Shown here piece after piece: positions 52,678-61,644 of a stretch of DNA of 64,000 nucleotides. How positions within the stretch are numbered: the stretch's first letter is position 1; every line of letters begins with the position of its first letter. The stretch spans positions 1,054,001 through 1,118,000 of the forward strand of contig JAHRBS010000009.1 in assembly GCA_024305745.1 (NCBI GenBank). Reading direction: 5' to 3'. The notes under the pieces were generated by a model that made no database searches, had not been told where the DNA came from, and saw nothing but the letters and a program-made list of their open reading frames with translations. The DNA is from Polyporus tsugae (lineage: Eukaryota > Basidiomycota > Agaricomycetes > Polyporales > Polyporaceae). The translations under genes and the position numbers were made by a program.

Positions 52678-53094
52678 TGTTGGCTGCAGTGCGCCTCAGA
52701 GCGGTCACAATGGCCTAAGTCGAGCTCTAAGAAGTCTATCATTAACAGGAAACTAAACTACTCACCTAAGTCGAGCTCTAAGAAGTCTAAGGACAACAGA
52801 GCTCGACAGAGGTGAGGTGACAGCGCACTGAGCACGTGCTAGGTAGCTTACATGATCCTACACAAACTGGCGCTGTTCTGGCGCCGAAAGGACGAGAAAT
52901 GCCCAAGGTAGAGTGCACTCTAGAGATAGGATCAGATCTACATTAAACCGAGTCATTCAGTAAGAGTATGGTATATCTCTATGAGAACGCAGAATCTAGC
53001 GATGTGGAAAATACCAAGAGGGTAGGGTACAGTACGCAGTATGTATGGTACGAAGCGGGACTTGGCGCGGTCAAAGGAGCGCGCGCTACAGCAC
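52678..53094 (-). repeat. 5' LTR of minus-strand copia C2, 11 bp short
   Basis: Matches the C2 LTR in reverse. The first 11 bp (TGTTGAAGTCG) are missing at the junction with plus-strand gag. Confidence 0.88.
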
Positions 53095-56000
53095 ATGCTG
53101 GAGAACGACGTGATTTGCGCGATTTCAACAACAGGGTGGATTTGGCAGCTGGGGAGCTATGGAGTTGTGTGGAGAGGGAGCAGCAGACACACCTGGAGGC
53201 CATCAGGGACGATCCTGTTGCCATGTGGGCGAAGCTGGAGTCTGTGCACATGCAGAAGCGACCAGGTACGAGGTTTAACACCTACAATGCGCTCCTGAGC
53301 CTCTGCAAGAGTGAGGACGAGTCCCTGTCATCCCTGTCGATGCGAGCAGTCCAGCTCAAGTCAGACAAGAAGGCCCTTCGTCCTGCCACCTTCTCCATCA
53401 CCCAGCTCAATGACGAGCTCATCCTCATGGCCCTCATCCATGCTCTGCCTGTGGAATACACCTCCCTGCACCAGACCCTGCTCCTCGACGACTCCCTGAT
53501 GCTGGACAAGCTCCAGGAGATGTTCATTGTGCTCGAAAACCAGCCTGGTGCCTTGTCGTCGACCCCAGCCCTCTCCAATGTCGCGTCGCAGGTATCCTGC
53601 ACATTCTGCGGTCGCCCCAACCACTCGGAGGACCAGTGCTTCAGCAAACACAATGCCAGCGCAAAGGCGAAGGACAGGATGACCCAGCGCACCCAGTTTC
53701 GCTCCCAGCACAACCAGCGCAAGCAGGAGGCCTCTGAGGCCTCCAGCTCATCGAACACCGCATCTGGGACACAGACCAAACCCCAGGAATCCGCTGGGGC
53801 AGCCACTGTGAGTGCTGGTTGTGCCTCTGCCCTCCTCTCAGCCTCAGATCGCTCGTCCTGGCTCTCCACCCCTGCTGCTGCTAACTGGAACACCGACACA
53901 GGTGCTTCTGCACACATGACACCCCACCGCTACTGGTTTCGCTCCTACTCGCCTCACACCATCCCCATTCGACTCGCCAACTCGCACATCGTCTACTCGG
54001 CGGGTTTAGGGTCTGTGGTGTTCCAGCCTGAGGAGAGGGGCGGCGTTTTACCACCTTCTGTTGTACTACACGACGTCTTGCACGTCCCTGCGCTTGCTAG
54101 CAATCTACTGTCTGTTTTCCACCTCACGCGCGAGAAGGGCTACACTGTCGAGTTGCGCGCATCCTCTGCGCTGTTCTACCACCAGGGGAAGCTTCGCTTT
54201 GAGGCCCAGGTCAATGCGCACAACGTGGGCTACCTCCTTGGTCGCACTATCCCCCAATCGATGACTGCACTCTCTGCATCGACCACCAGCAATGAGGACC
54301 TCGCCCTGTGGCACCAGCACTGCTCACACGTCAACCTCGACGATCTGCGCTCTGCAATTCGCAAGGAGCTTGTCCAAGGGCTCAGGATCCGCTCCCAGCG
54401 CGCACCTGATGCGATTTGCAAGCCCTGCCTTGCTGGCAAGCTCAAACGCCATCCCATCCCTCGCTTTGCCTCCAGGAGGTTCGTTCGCCTGGCCCTGGTC
54501 CACACCGACCTCAAGGGCAAGCTCCCAGTGCGCACCGCTGAGGGCTACCAGTACTGGATGGTCTTTGTCGACGACGCGACGCGATTCTGGGCCATGGCTT
54601 ACCTCAAGCTCAAGAGCGACGCCTTTGCTGCGTTCAAGGCGTTCAAGGCATATGCTGAGAACTGCCTAGGCCTGCGCATCAAGGCCACACGCAATGACAA
54701 GGGCGGCGAGTACATGGGCCAGGAGTTCATTGACTACTGTGCAGAACATGGCATCCACAGGCAGCACACAGAACCAGACGAGCCCCACCAGAATGGCGTC
54801 GCAGAGCGAGCTAACAGGACGACGTCTGAGGGTGCCACCACTCTCCTTGCACAGGCCAAGCTGCCTCCTTCGTTCTGGGGCCATGCTGTCTCTACCTTTG
54901 TCCACACACGCAACCGCATGCCCACCTCTGCACTCGATGGTGGCATCCCCTACACCGCTTGGAAGGGCGATGGGCGCAAGTCTGACGTGTCCTACTTCCG
55001 CGTCTTTGGGTGCCTGGCCTATGTCCTTATTCGCAAGAAGGATCGCAAAGCGCTGCAGCCACACACAAGGAAGTGCATCTTTATTGGCTACCCGGAGGGC
55101 ACAAAAGCCTGGCGATTCTGGGACCCTGCTGCGAAGAAGATCATCATCTCGTCGCATGCTGTGTTTGACGAACAGTGCTTCCCAGGCAACTCGCCCTTCA
55201 TCAATGTCTTTGGCCTGCCCCTCGACGATGTGGACGTCCCTGGAGCGCCCTCTGACGCAGACGCACCACCTCAGGACGATGCCCCAGATGTGCCAGAGCT
55301 GCATGATCAGGGGGGAGATGACGACTGGGATGATCCTGCACCTCCTGCACCTCCTGCGCCGCAAATTGCACCCCCACCAGCTGCACCACCGCGTCAGCAG
55401 TCCCCACAGCGTTCACCATCTCCACCTGCGCCTTTGCCTCCTCGTGCGCAACCTCCTGCGCCTCCACAGGCTCCTCCACGCGCTCCAGCCATCGCTCATG
55501 CGCCTCCATCACCGCCTCCTGCCCCTGCAGTTCGTCCTCAGGCACCATCGATCCACCAGCAGGCCCAAGGCGACGGTGGCTTCAGGCCCTACCCTGCACC
55601 TGCTCGCAAACAGCTCCCATCGTGCTCTTCTCGCTACCAGGGTTCCCTCAACAACAGAGAGCTTGAACGCCAGAACCTCGTTCCACAGCGTCTTCGCATT
55701 CGCTCTGCATCACCTGCTCCACCTGCTGCGTCGCCTGAACCACCACAGCGCGACTCCTCCTCGCCAGATCCCCTTATCAACACACCAGTCGACAACCAAG
55801 CTCCCCCACCTCGTGCCAATCCCTTTGCTCCTCGCTCCATGTCGCCCCCACCGAGTCCCACGTCCTCAGACGACGAACTCGACTGCCTAGGTCGCGACGA
55901 TGGCAGTGATGAAGATGCACTCCATGCGATGATGGCTGGCATCGAGGACGTCTACTCTGGCCAGCACTATGACTACCTGACCTACAATGAGGCTCTCGAG

Positions 56001-57623
56001 GTCGCATTCGAGTCTGTGGTCGAGCATGCGTTGAAGGCGAACCAGGAGCACTTGGGTGAGCCCAGGTCCATCGCAGAGGTCATGGAACTCGATGCAGATG
56101 AGCGTGCCAGGTGGCTCAAGGCTGCCCAGGATGAAATCCAGTCCCTCGTCGAGAATGGCACCTTCGAACTCGTCCTCCTCCCTCCAGGTCGCAAGGCTAT
56201 TGGCTCCCGCTGGGTCTTCCGCGTCAAGCGCAATGCAGACGGCTCCATCGAGCGGTATAAGGGTCGCCTCGTCGCAAAGGGCTTCTTCCAACGCCCCGGC
56301 TTCGAGTACAACGAGACCTTTGCTCCTACACCAAAGTGGGCGTCAATTCGAGCTATCCTCGCTCTCGCTGGGCTTGAGGACCTCGAGCTTGAGTCAGTGG
56401 ACATCTCCTCTGCCTACCTCAATGGCGAGCTCAAGGAGGAGGTCTACATGCGCCAGCCTGAGGGCTTTGAGGACAAGACTCCTGAGTGGGTGTGGCGCCT
56501 TCGCAAGGCTCTCTATGGCCTCAAGCAGGCTGGCCGCTGCTGGCATGAGAAGCTCGACGAGGTGCTTGGCAAGCTGGGCTTTGAGCGACTGACCTGTGAG
56601 CACAGTGTCTGGGTGTATCTGCGTGATGGGGTGCGTCTCATTATCCCTGTCTTCGTCGACGACATCACCATTGCTAGCAAGGACAAGGCTGCGATTCAGC
56701 GTGTCAAGGACGACCTGCGCAAGCACTTCAAGCTGCGCGACCTGGGGCCAACGTCGTGGCTCCTGGGTGTCAAGATTGAGCGCGACCGCTCCAAGCATTC
56801 CCTGTCGATCTCGCAGCGCCAGTATGCCCTCGACATCCTCGAGCGATATGGCTTCACCAACTGCGACCCAGTTAGCACCCCCATGGACCCTGGCCTCCGT
56901 CTCAGCGCAGACATGGCTCCAACGTCAAAGGCAGACATCCGTGAGATGCAGGACATTCCCTATGGCCAAGCGGTTGGTTCTCTCTTCTACCTCGCCGTTG
57001 CAACGCGCCCAGACATTGCTCGCACTGTTGGCAACCTCGCACGCTTCTCCCAGAACCCTGGCATGACACACTGGAAGGCAGTCAAGCACCTGTTCCGCTA
57101 CATCAAGGGCACACTGGACTACAAGCTCACCTACTCCCCCTCATCTGAGCCAGAGCTCTTCACCTCCTACACTGATGCAGACCACGCTGGGTGCCCTGAC
57201 ACAGGTCGCTCGACCTCTGGCTATGTGATCAAGATGGGCACAGGTGCAATTTCCTGGTCGAGTCGTCTTCAGTCCCTTGTCGCTCTGTCCACCACAGAGG
57301 CGGAGTTCATCGCTGCTGTCTCCTGTGGCCAGGAGATCCTCTGGTTGCGCAATCTGTTTACAGAGTTTGGGTTTGATGTTTCCTCTGCCTTGAAGCTTCG
57401 CATTGACAACCTGTCTGCGCTGTCTGTGGCGAAGAACCCTGAGCACCATGGGCGGATGAAGCACCTTGATCTGCGCTTCTACTGGCTGCGAGATGAGGTG
57501 GCCAAGGGTCGCATTGAGGTGGTCCATCTGCGCACCTCACACATGCCAGCAGACATCCTCACCAAGTCACTGCCCAGGCCAAAGGTGCTTGAGATGGTGA
57601 AGATGCTTGGATTGGGGACTTGA
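52968..57623 (+). CDS. Gag-Pol polyprotein of copia C2 (open, chimeric 5' end)
   Basis: 1,551 codons without a stop. The first 42 codons come from the antisense LTR; real Gag starts at 53095 ('AGERRDLRDF'), lacking about 57 N-terminal residues. Domains by approximate residue: gag 43-200; CCHC 'CTFCGRPNHSEDQC' 204-217; protease DTGASAHM 309; GAG-pre-integrase 'LWHQHCSHVNLDDLRS'; integrase 'HTDLKG' 511, 'NDKGGEY' 576 and 'GVAERANRT' 612; Pro-rich linker 770-1000; RT 'GSRWVFRVKRNADGSIERYK' and 'VFVDDITIAS' 1230; RNase H 'YTDADHAGCPDTGRSTSG' 1401; and tail 'HMPADILTKSLPRPK'. All catalytic residues look intact. Without its own 5' LTR and primer site it could act only if expressed from elsewhere. 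Confidence 0.92.
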   Translation: MVYLYENAESSDVENTKRVGYSTQYVWYEAGLGAVKGARATAHAGERRDLRDFNNRVDLAAGELWSCVEREQQTHLEAIRDDPVAMWAKLESVHMQKRPGTRFNTYNALLSLCKSEDESLSSLSMRAVQLKSDKKALRPATFSITQLNDELILMALIHALPVEYTSLHQTLLLDDSLMLDKLQEMFIVLENQPGALSSTPALSNVASQVSCTFCGRPNHSEDQCFSKHNASAKAKDRMTQRTQFRSQHNQRKQEASEASSSSNTASGTQTKPQESAGAATVSAGCASALLSASDRSSWLSTPAAANWNTDTGASAHMTPHRYWFRSYSPHTIPIRLANSHIVYSAGLGSVVFQPEERGGVLPPSVVLHDVLHVPALASNLLSVFHLTREKGYTVELRASSALFYHQGKLRFEAQVNAHNVGYLLGRTIPQSMTALSASTTSNEDLALWHQHCSHVNLDDLRSAIRKELVQGLRIRSQRAPDAICKPCLAGKLKRHPIPRFASRRFVRLALVHTDLKGKLPVRTAEGYQYWMVFVDDATRFWAMAYLKLKSDAFAAFKAFKAYAENCLGLRIKATRNDKGGEYMGQEFIDYCAEHGIHRQHTEPDEPHQNGVAERANRTTSEGATTLLAQAKLPPSFWGHAVSTFVHTRNRMPTSALDGGIPYTAWKGDGRKSDVSYFRVFGCLAYVLIRKKDRKALQPHTRKCIFIGYPEGTKAWRFWDPAAKKIIISSHAVFDEQCFPGNSPFINVFGLPLDDVDVPGAPSDADAPPQDDAPDVPELHDQGGDDDWDDPAPPAPPAPQIAPPPAAPPRQQSPQRSPSPPAPLPPRAQPPAPPQAPPRAPAIAHAPPSPPPAPAVRPQAPSIHQQAQGDGGFRPYPAPARKQLPSCSSRYQGSLNNRELERQNLVPQRLRIRSASPAPPAASPEPPQRDSSSPDPLINTPVDNQAPPPRANPFAPRSMSPPPSPTSSDDELDCLGRDDGSDEDALHAMMAGIEDVYSGQHYDYLTYNEALEVAFESVVEHALKANQEHLGEPRSIAEVMELDADERARWLKAAQDEIQSLVENGTFELVLLPPGRKAIGSRWVFRVKRNADGSIERYKGRLVAKGFFQRPGFEYNETFAPTPKWASIRAILALAGLEDLELESVDISSAYLNGELKEEVYMRQPEGFEDKTPEWVWRLRKALYGLKQAGRCWHEKLDEVLGKLGFERLTCEHSVWVYLRDGVRLIIPVFVDDITIASKDKAAIQRVKDDLRKHFKLRDLGPTSWLLGVKIERDRSKHSLSISQRQYALDILERYGFTNCDPVSTPMDPGLRLSADMAPTSKADIREMQDIPYGQAVGSLFYLAVATRPDIARTVGNLARFSQNPGMTHWKAVKHLFRYIKGTLDYKLTYSPSSEPELFTSYTDADHAGCPDTGRSTSGYVIKMGTGAISWSSRLQSLVALSTTEAEFIAAVSCGQEILWLRNLFTEFGFDVSSALKLRIDNLSALSVAKNPEHHGRMKHLDLRFYWLRDEVAKGRIEVVHLRTSHMPADILTKSLPRPKVLEMVKMLGLGT

Positions 57624-57625
57624 CT

Positions 57626-57638
57626 AGTCAGGGGGGAG
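57626..57638 (+). other. Polypurine tract of C2
   Basis: AGTCAGGGGGGAG directly precedes the LTR. Confidence 0.7.
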
Positions 57639-58066
57639 TGTTGAAGTCGGTGCTGTAGCGTGCGCTCCTTTGACCGCGCCAAGTCCCGCTTCGTACCATA
57701 CATACTGCGTACTGTACCCTACCCTCTGGTATTTTCCACATTCCTAGATTCTGCGTTCTCATAGAGATATACCATACTCTTACTCAAATGACTCGGTTTA
57801 GTGTAGATCTGATCCCCTCTCTGGAGTGGACTCTACCTTAGGCACTTCTCGTCCTTTTGGCGCCAGAACGGCGCCAGTTCGTGTAGGATCATGTAAGCTA
57901 CCTAGCACGTGCTCAGTGCGCTGTCACCTCGCCTCTGTCGAGCTCTGTTGTCCTTAGACTTCTTAGAGCTCGACTTAGGTGAGTAGTTTAGTTTCCTGTC
58001 AATGATAGACTTCTTAGAGCTCGACTTAGGCCATTGTGACCGCTCTGAGGCGCACTGCAGCTAACA
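57639..58066 (+). repeat. 3' LTR of plus-strand copia C2
   Basis: 428 bp TGTTGAAGTCGG…CAGCTAACA, close to the solo LTR at 16300-16726. Confidence 0.92.
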
Positions 58067-58872
58067 AACAGCAGGTGCACAACCCAACACTGTCTGCTCA
58101 GCCTCCTCGGCCTATTGCTGTGTCTTAACCTCAAGGGACACAAGCCCAGGGGTGTCCTGCCTTGGCTTTGTTTTGCCGCCTTTCTCTAGCCTCCCACGCC
58201 GTGAGGCGGACCACTTCTGTCAGTGCCGGGGTCTCGGGTTAGGAGCTTTCCGTGCACTGTACCACTGAAGGTGGCAAGCCTCGAGTCGAATCAAGACCAC
58301 GTCCGATGGTGTGACTAGAGCACGTACTACGCTAGGCCAACACAGAGGGTCAAGAGTGCATACCATACGAGGGGAGAAGGGAAAGGGTGTGGGTACACTG
58401 GTGCTCATGAAGTAGTTTTGACCTAATGTTACGACTGGCCATTGAGTAAGGACCAGGGAGACTTACGAGACAAGCAAGGGTGTTGACGAGCACTTGTGCA
58501 GCGAGAGTGGAGCAAGGCTCAATGGTCAGGGCTGGAGACAAGATGTATTGAGTAAGTAGGTGTCTACGAGCGAAATACAGCGAGGCTTACCTGGAGACAA
58601 GAGGTCAAAACTGAGGTCTCCAGGCAGCGAAGTACAGGTCCTTATATATGTATAGAGGACAATGAGAACCCAGGGACAGTAGGTAACTATGGACACGGGT
58701 GAACAATGGAAACGGAACAATAGCAATGACAGACAATAAGGAGCTATTGTGCTAAGGAACAAAGGACAAGATACAATGCAACGGAGAACAATAAGTGCAA
58801 CGTAAAGGGTAGATTGTCCGGAAAAGGAAACTAAGGCGCTGGTAGCAGGCGCCAAATGGAACATTCATGACA
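58067..58872 (-). repeat. Left arm of a large inverted repeat: gypsy family-G leader plus LTR in reverse
   Basis: LTR at 58427-58872 (446 bp) and leader 58067-58426, both in minus orientation, nearly identical to the reverse complement of 59405-60209 apart from the first 45 or so LTR bases. Confidence 0.9.
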
Positions 58873-59378
58873 TGAAGGAGCACTACGACCGCTATGTCAG
58901 TGAAGCTCCCGAGTTCAAGGAGGGTCAGAAGGTGTGGCTTGACACAAGGAACTTCCATGTTCCAGGTGTTTCAAGGAAGCTGGTGGACCGGTACGCTGGA
59001 CCATACCAGGTCAAACAGAAGGTGGGCAACTTGGCCTACAAACTCAAGCTCGCCAAAGACGTCACAATCCATCCAGTGTTCCATGTTTCCCTGTTGCTCC
59101 CCCACAAAGAGAGCTCACTCCCTGGATGACACCCACCCGAACCGGCCGCGATCGAGATCGAAGAGGAGGAGGAGTACAAAGTGGAGGCTGTATTGGACTC
59201 ACAGCAGTACGGGCGGTGGAAGAAATTGCAGTACCTTGTACACTGGAAGGGTTGGGGTCCAGAACATGACAGTTGGGAAGATGCGGCAGACCTTGCAAAT
59301 GCACTGCAACTCGTGCAGAAATTCCATTCAGCACACGCAGAGGCACCTGGTCCCCTCAACAAGAAGACTCGGTCGTGA
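58873..59378 (+). pseudogene. Gypsy integrase C-terminus and chromodomain fragment
   Basis: Reads 'KEHYDRYVSEAPEFKEGQKV' to 'HVSLLLPHKES', a TGA at 59127-59129, then the chromodomain 'LQYLVHWKGWGPEHDSWEDA' to a TGA ending 59378. It is the 3' end of a family-G element whose rest is missing, joined directly to the next LTR. It forms the loop of the inverted repeat. Confidence 0.85.
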
Positions 59379-59404
59379 AGGCATGACCCTTAGGAGGGGG
59401 GTAC

Positions 59405-59849
59405 TGTTATGAACGGCCCATTTGCACCTATACCCAGCATCTTAGTTTCCTTTTCCGGACAATCTACCCTTTACGTTGCACTTATTGTTCTCCGTTGCAT
59501 TGTATCTTGTCCTTTGTTCCTTAGCACAATAGCTCCTTATTGTCTGTCATTGCTATTGTTCCGTTTCCATTGTTCACCCGTGTCCATAGTTACCTACTGT
59601 CCCTGGGTTCTCATTGTCCTCTATACATATATAAGGACCTGTACTTCGCTGCCTGGAGACCTCAGTTTTGACCTCTTGTCTCCAGGTAAGCCTCGCTGTA
59701 TTTCGCTCGTAGACACCTACTTACTCAATACATCTTGTCTCCAGCCCTGACCATTGAGCCTTGCTCCACTCTCGCTGCACAAGTGCTCGTCAACACCCTT
59801 GCTTGTCTCGTAAGTCTCCCTGGTCCTTACTCAATGGCCAGTCGTAACA
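59405..59849 (+). repeat. LTR shared by the fragment at 58873 and G4
   Basis: 445 bp TGTTATGAACGG…CGTAACA. It serves as the 3' LTR of the fragment (a purine tract precedes it) and the 5' LTR of G4. TATATAAG near 59628. Confidence 0.88.
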
Positions 59850-60807
59850 TTAGGTCAAAACTACTTCATGAGCACCAGTGTACCCACACCCTTTCCCTTC
59901 TCCCCTCGTATGGTATGCACTCTTGACCCTCTGTGTTGGCCTAGCGTAGTACGTGCTCTAGTCACACCATCGGACGTGGTCTTGATTCGACTCGAGGCTT
60001 GCCACCTTCAGTGGTACAGTGCACGGAAAGCTCCTAACCCGAGACCCCGGCACTGACAGAAGTGGTCCGCCTCACGGCGTGGGAGGCTAGAGAAAGGCGG
60101 CAAAACAAAGCCAAGGCAGGACACCCCTGGGCTTGTGTCCCTTGAGGTTAAGACACAGCAATAGGCCGAGGAGGCTGAGCAGACAGTGTTGGGTTGTGCA
60201 CCTGCTGTTTGCATTCCTGGTATAGGAAACAAAACCCTCCACTCTGGCTTGTCAAACCTTTGGGCACGCCTTTCACCTGCACGAGGTTCAGGACGAGCAT
60301 TGGGATACAGATAGACAGTGCTGGGCAGTCTGCGAAGATCAACCGTGTCCCAATCATTGACACACCTTCAGAGCTACTCCAGAAGTAATTGACACTATCT
60401 CTCCTAGGCTCATCATCGAAGACAGCCAGGACTCGCAGATCCGCACACAACTCCTCAATCCCCCTGTCCCAGAACCTCGAGACCCCAAACACCCTCCCCA
60501 ACGACAGGCTGCCATCGTCGCTTCCAGAAACCCCTCCTCACGCCCTGCCTCTCGCCCAACTTCACGACCTCAAAGTTGCATCTCCACACCTGGAGGATCC
60601 CCATCTCTAGAACCCATTCCACTTGGTTGTGCTCTTTTATTAGCAAGTGAACGTATTGCAAGACGCACTTCCAACCCTCCGACACCCACCACACCAAACC
60701 CCACAACCCCGCCGGCCGGGACCCCACAACGACAAACTGTCCTTAACACCCCGAGTAGTCCTTCGCCCATACCAAGTCCCTCTCCACCCTCATCGCCCGC
60801 TCCCACC

Positions 60808-61644
60808 ATAACCACATCCACCCCCTTTGATGTTTCCAAACTCCTCTCTCAAGTCGCCCCTCATGAGTACGATGGAAAGCTCGTGCAGGAAGGGCTCCGC
60901 TTTGTAGCCAATGCCCGCATCTACTACGATCTTCTCGAGGCGCAAGGTGTCGCGCACGAGATCCGCTGGATCACAATCCTCAACAAGTTGACCGATGGTG
61001 CAGCCGAATGGGCTGGCCAGCACATCATCAGTGTGGCCGGCGGCAATGTGCCATGGCCGAACTTTGCAGCCTTTGAGACAGCGTTCAAGGTGCACTTCTG
61101 TGCTGCGGACAACAAAGAGGCTGCTGTCGCGGAGCTCGCCAAGCTCTGCAAAACCTCACACCGGCTCGGCACTGTCAAGGACTATACCACAGTTCAACGC
61201 CATCACAGCCCGCACAAAGTTCGGCGATGTGGACAAGCGCAAACAGTATTGCACCATCCTTCCTCACAAGATCAAGGACACCTTTGCAACCACAGCACAT
61301 GACATCTCGGACCTCGCTAAGATCCAGAAGGTCGCACTGCAGATGGATCAGCAGCTCGCCATGCGCGAGGAGGAACGGCCGAAGCCATTTGGATGGAAGA
61401 AGAAAGGCGAGAAGGCAGCTGCCTCTGGCTCGGGCAAGAAGAAGTTCGAAGGCAAGTGCTGGAACTGCAGCAAAAAAGGACATCCCGTGTTCTGCTGCCC
61501 AAAGCCCAAGGTTGAGGGCCAACGGGCTGCCTCGTCCTCCTCATCCAGTGCTGATGAGCTCACAGCACTCAAGGCCCAGCTCAAGGCCATGGAGGAGAAG
61601 GTTGCTGCCCTTACGGTGGGCAATAAGAAAGAGGGTTTTTGATT
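60808..61644 (+). pseudogene. Gag of G4, frameshifted
   Basis: Starts near 60808 ('TTSTPFDVSKLLSQVAP'). A 2-bp deletion near 61188 (in the 'KDYTSQFNA' region of G1) shifts frame. The second half, including the knuckle 'CWNCSKKGHPVFCC' (Gly to Ser and Arg to Cys changes), ends at TGA 61640-61642 next to the slippery site. Confidence 0.85.
61633..61639 (+). promoter_or_regulatory. -1 frameshift site GGGTTTT in G4
   Basis: Third copy of the conserved heptamer at the gag stop. Confidence 0.78.

Noticed and set aside
54694..55890. 398-codon plus-strand ORF within copia C2
   Set aside because: Alternative frame of the integrase and Pro-rich linker; His/Leu/Pro-biased, no domain.
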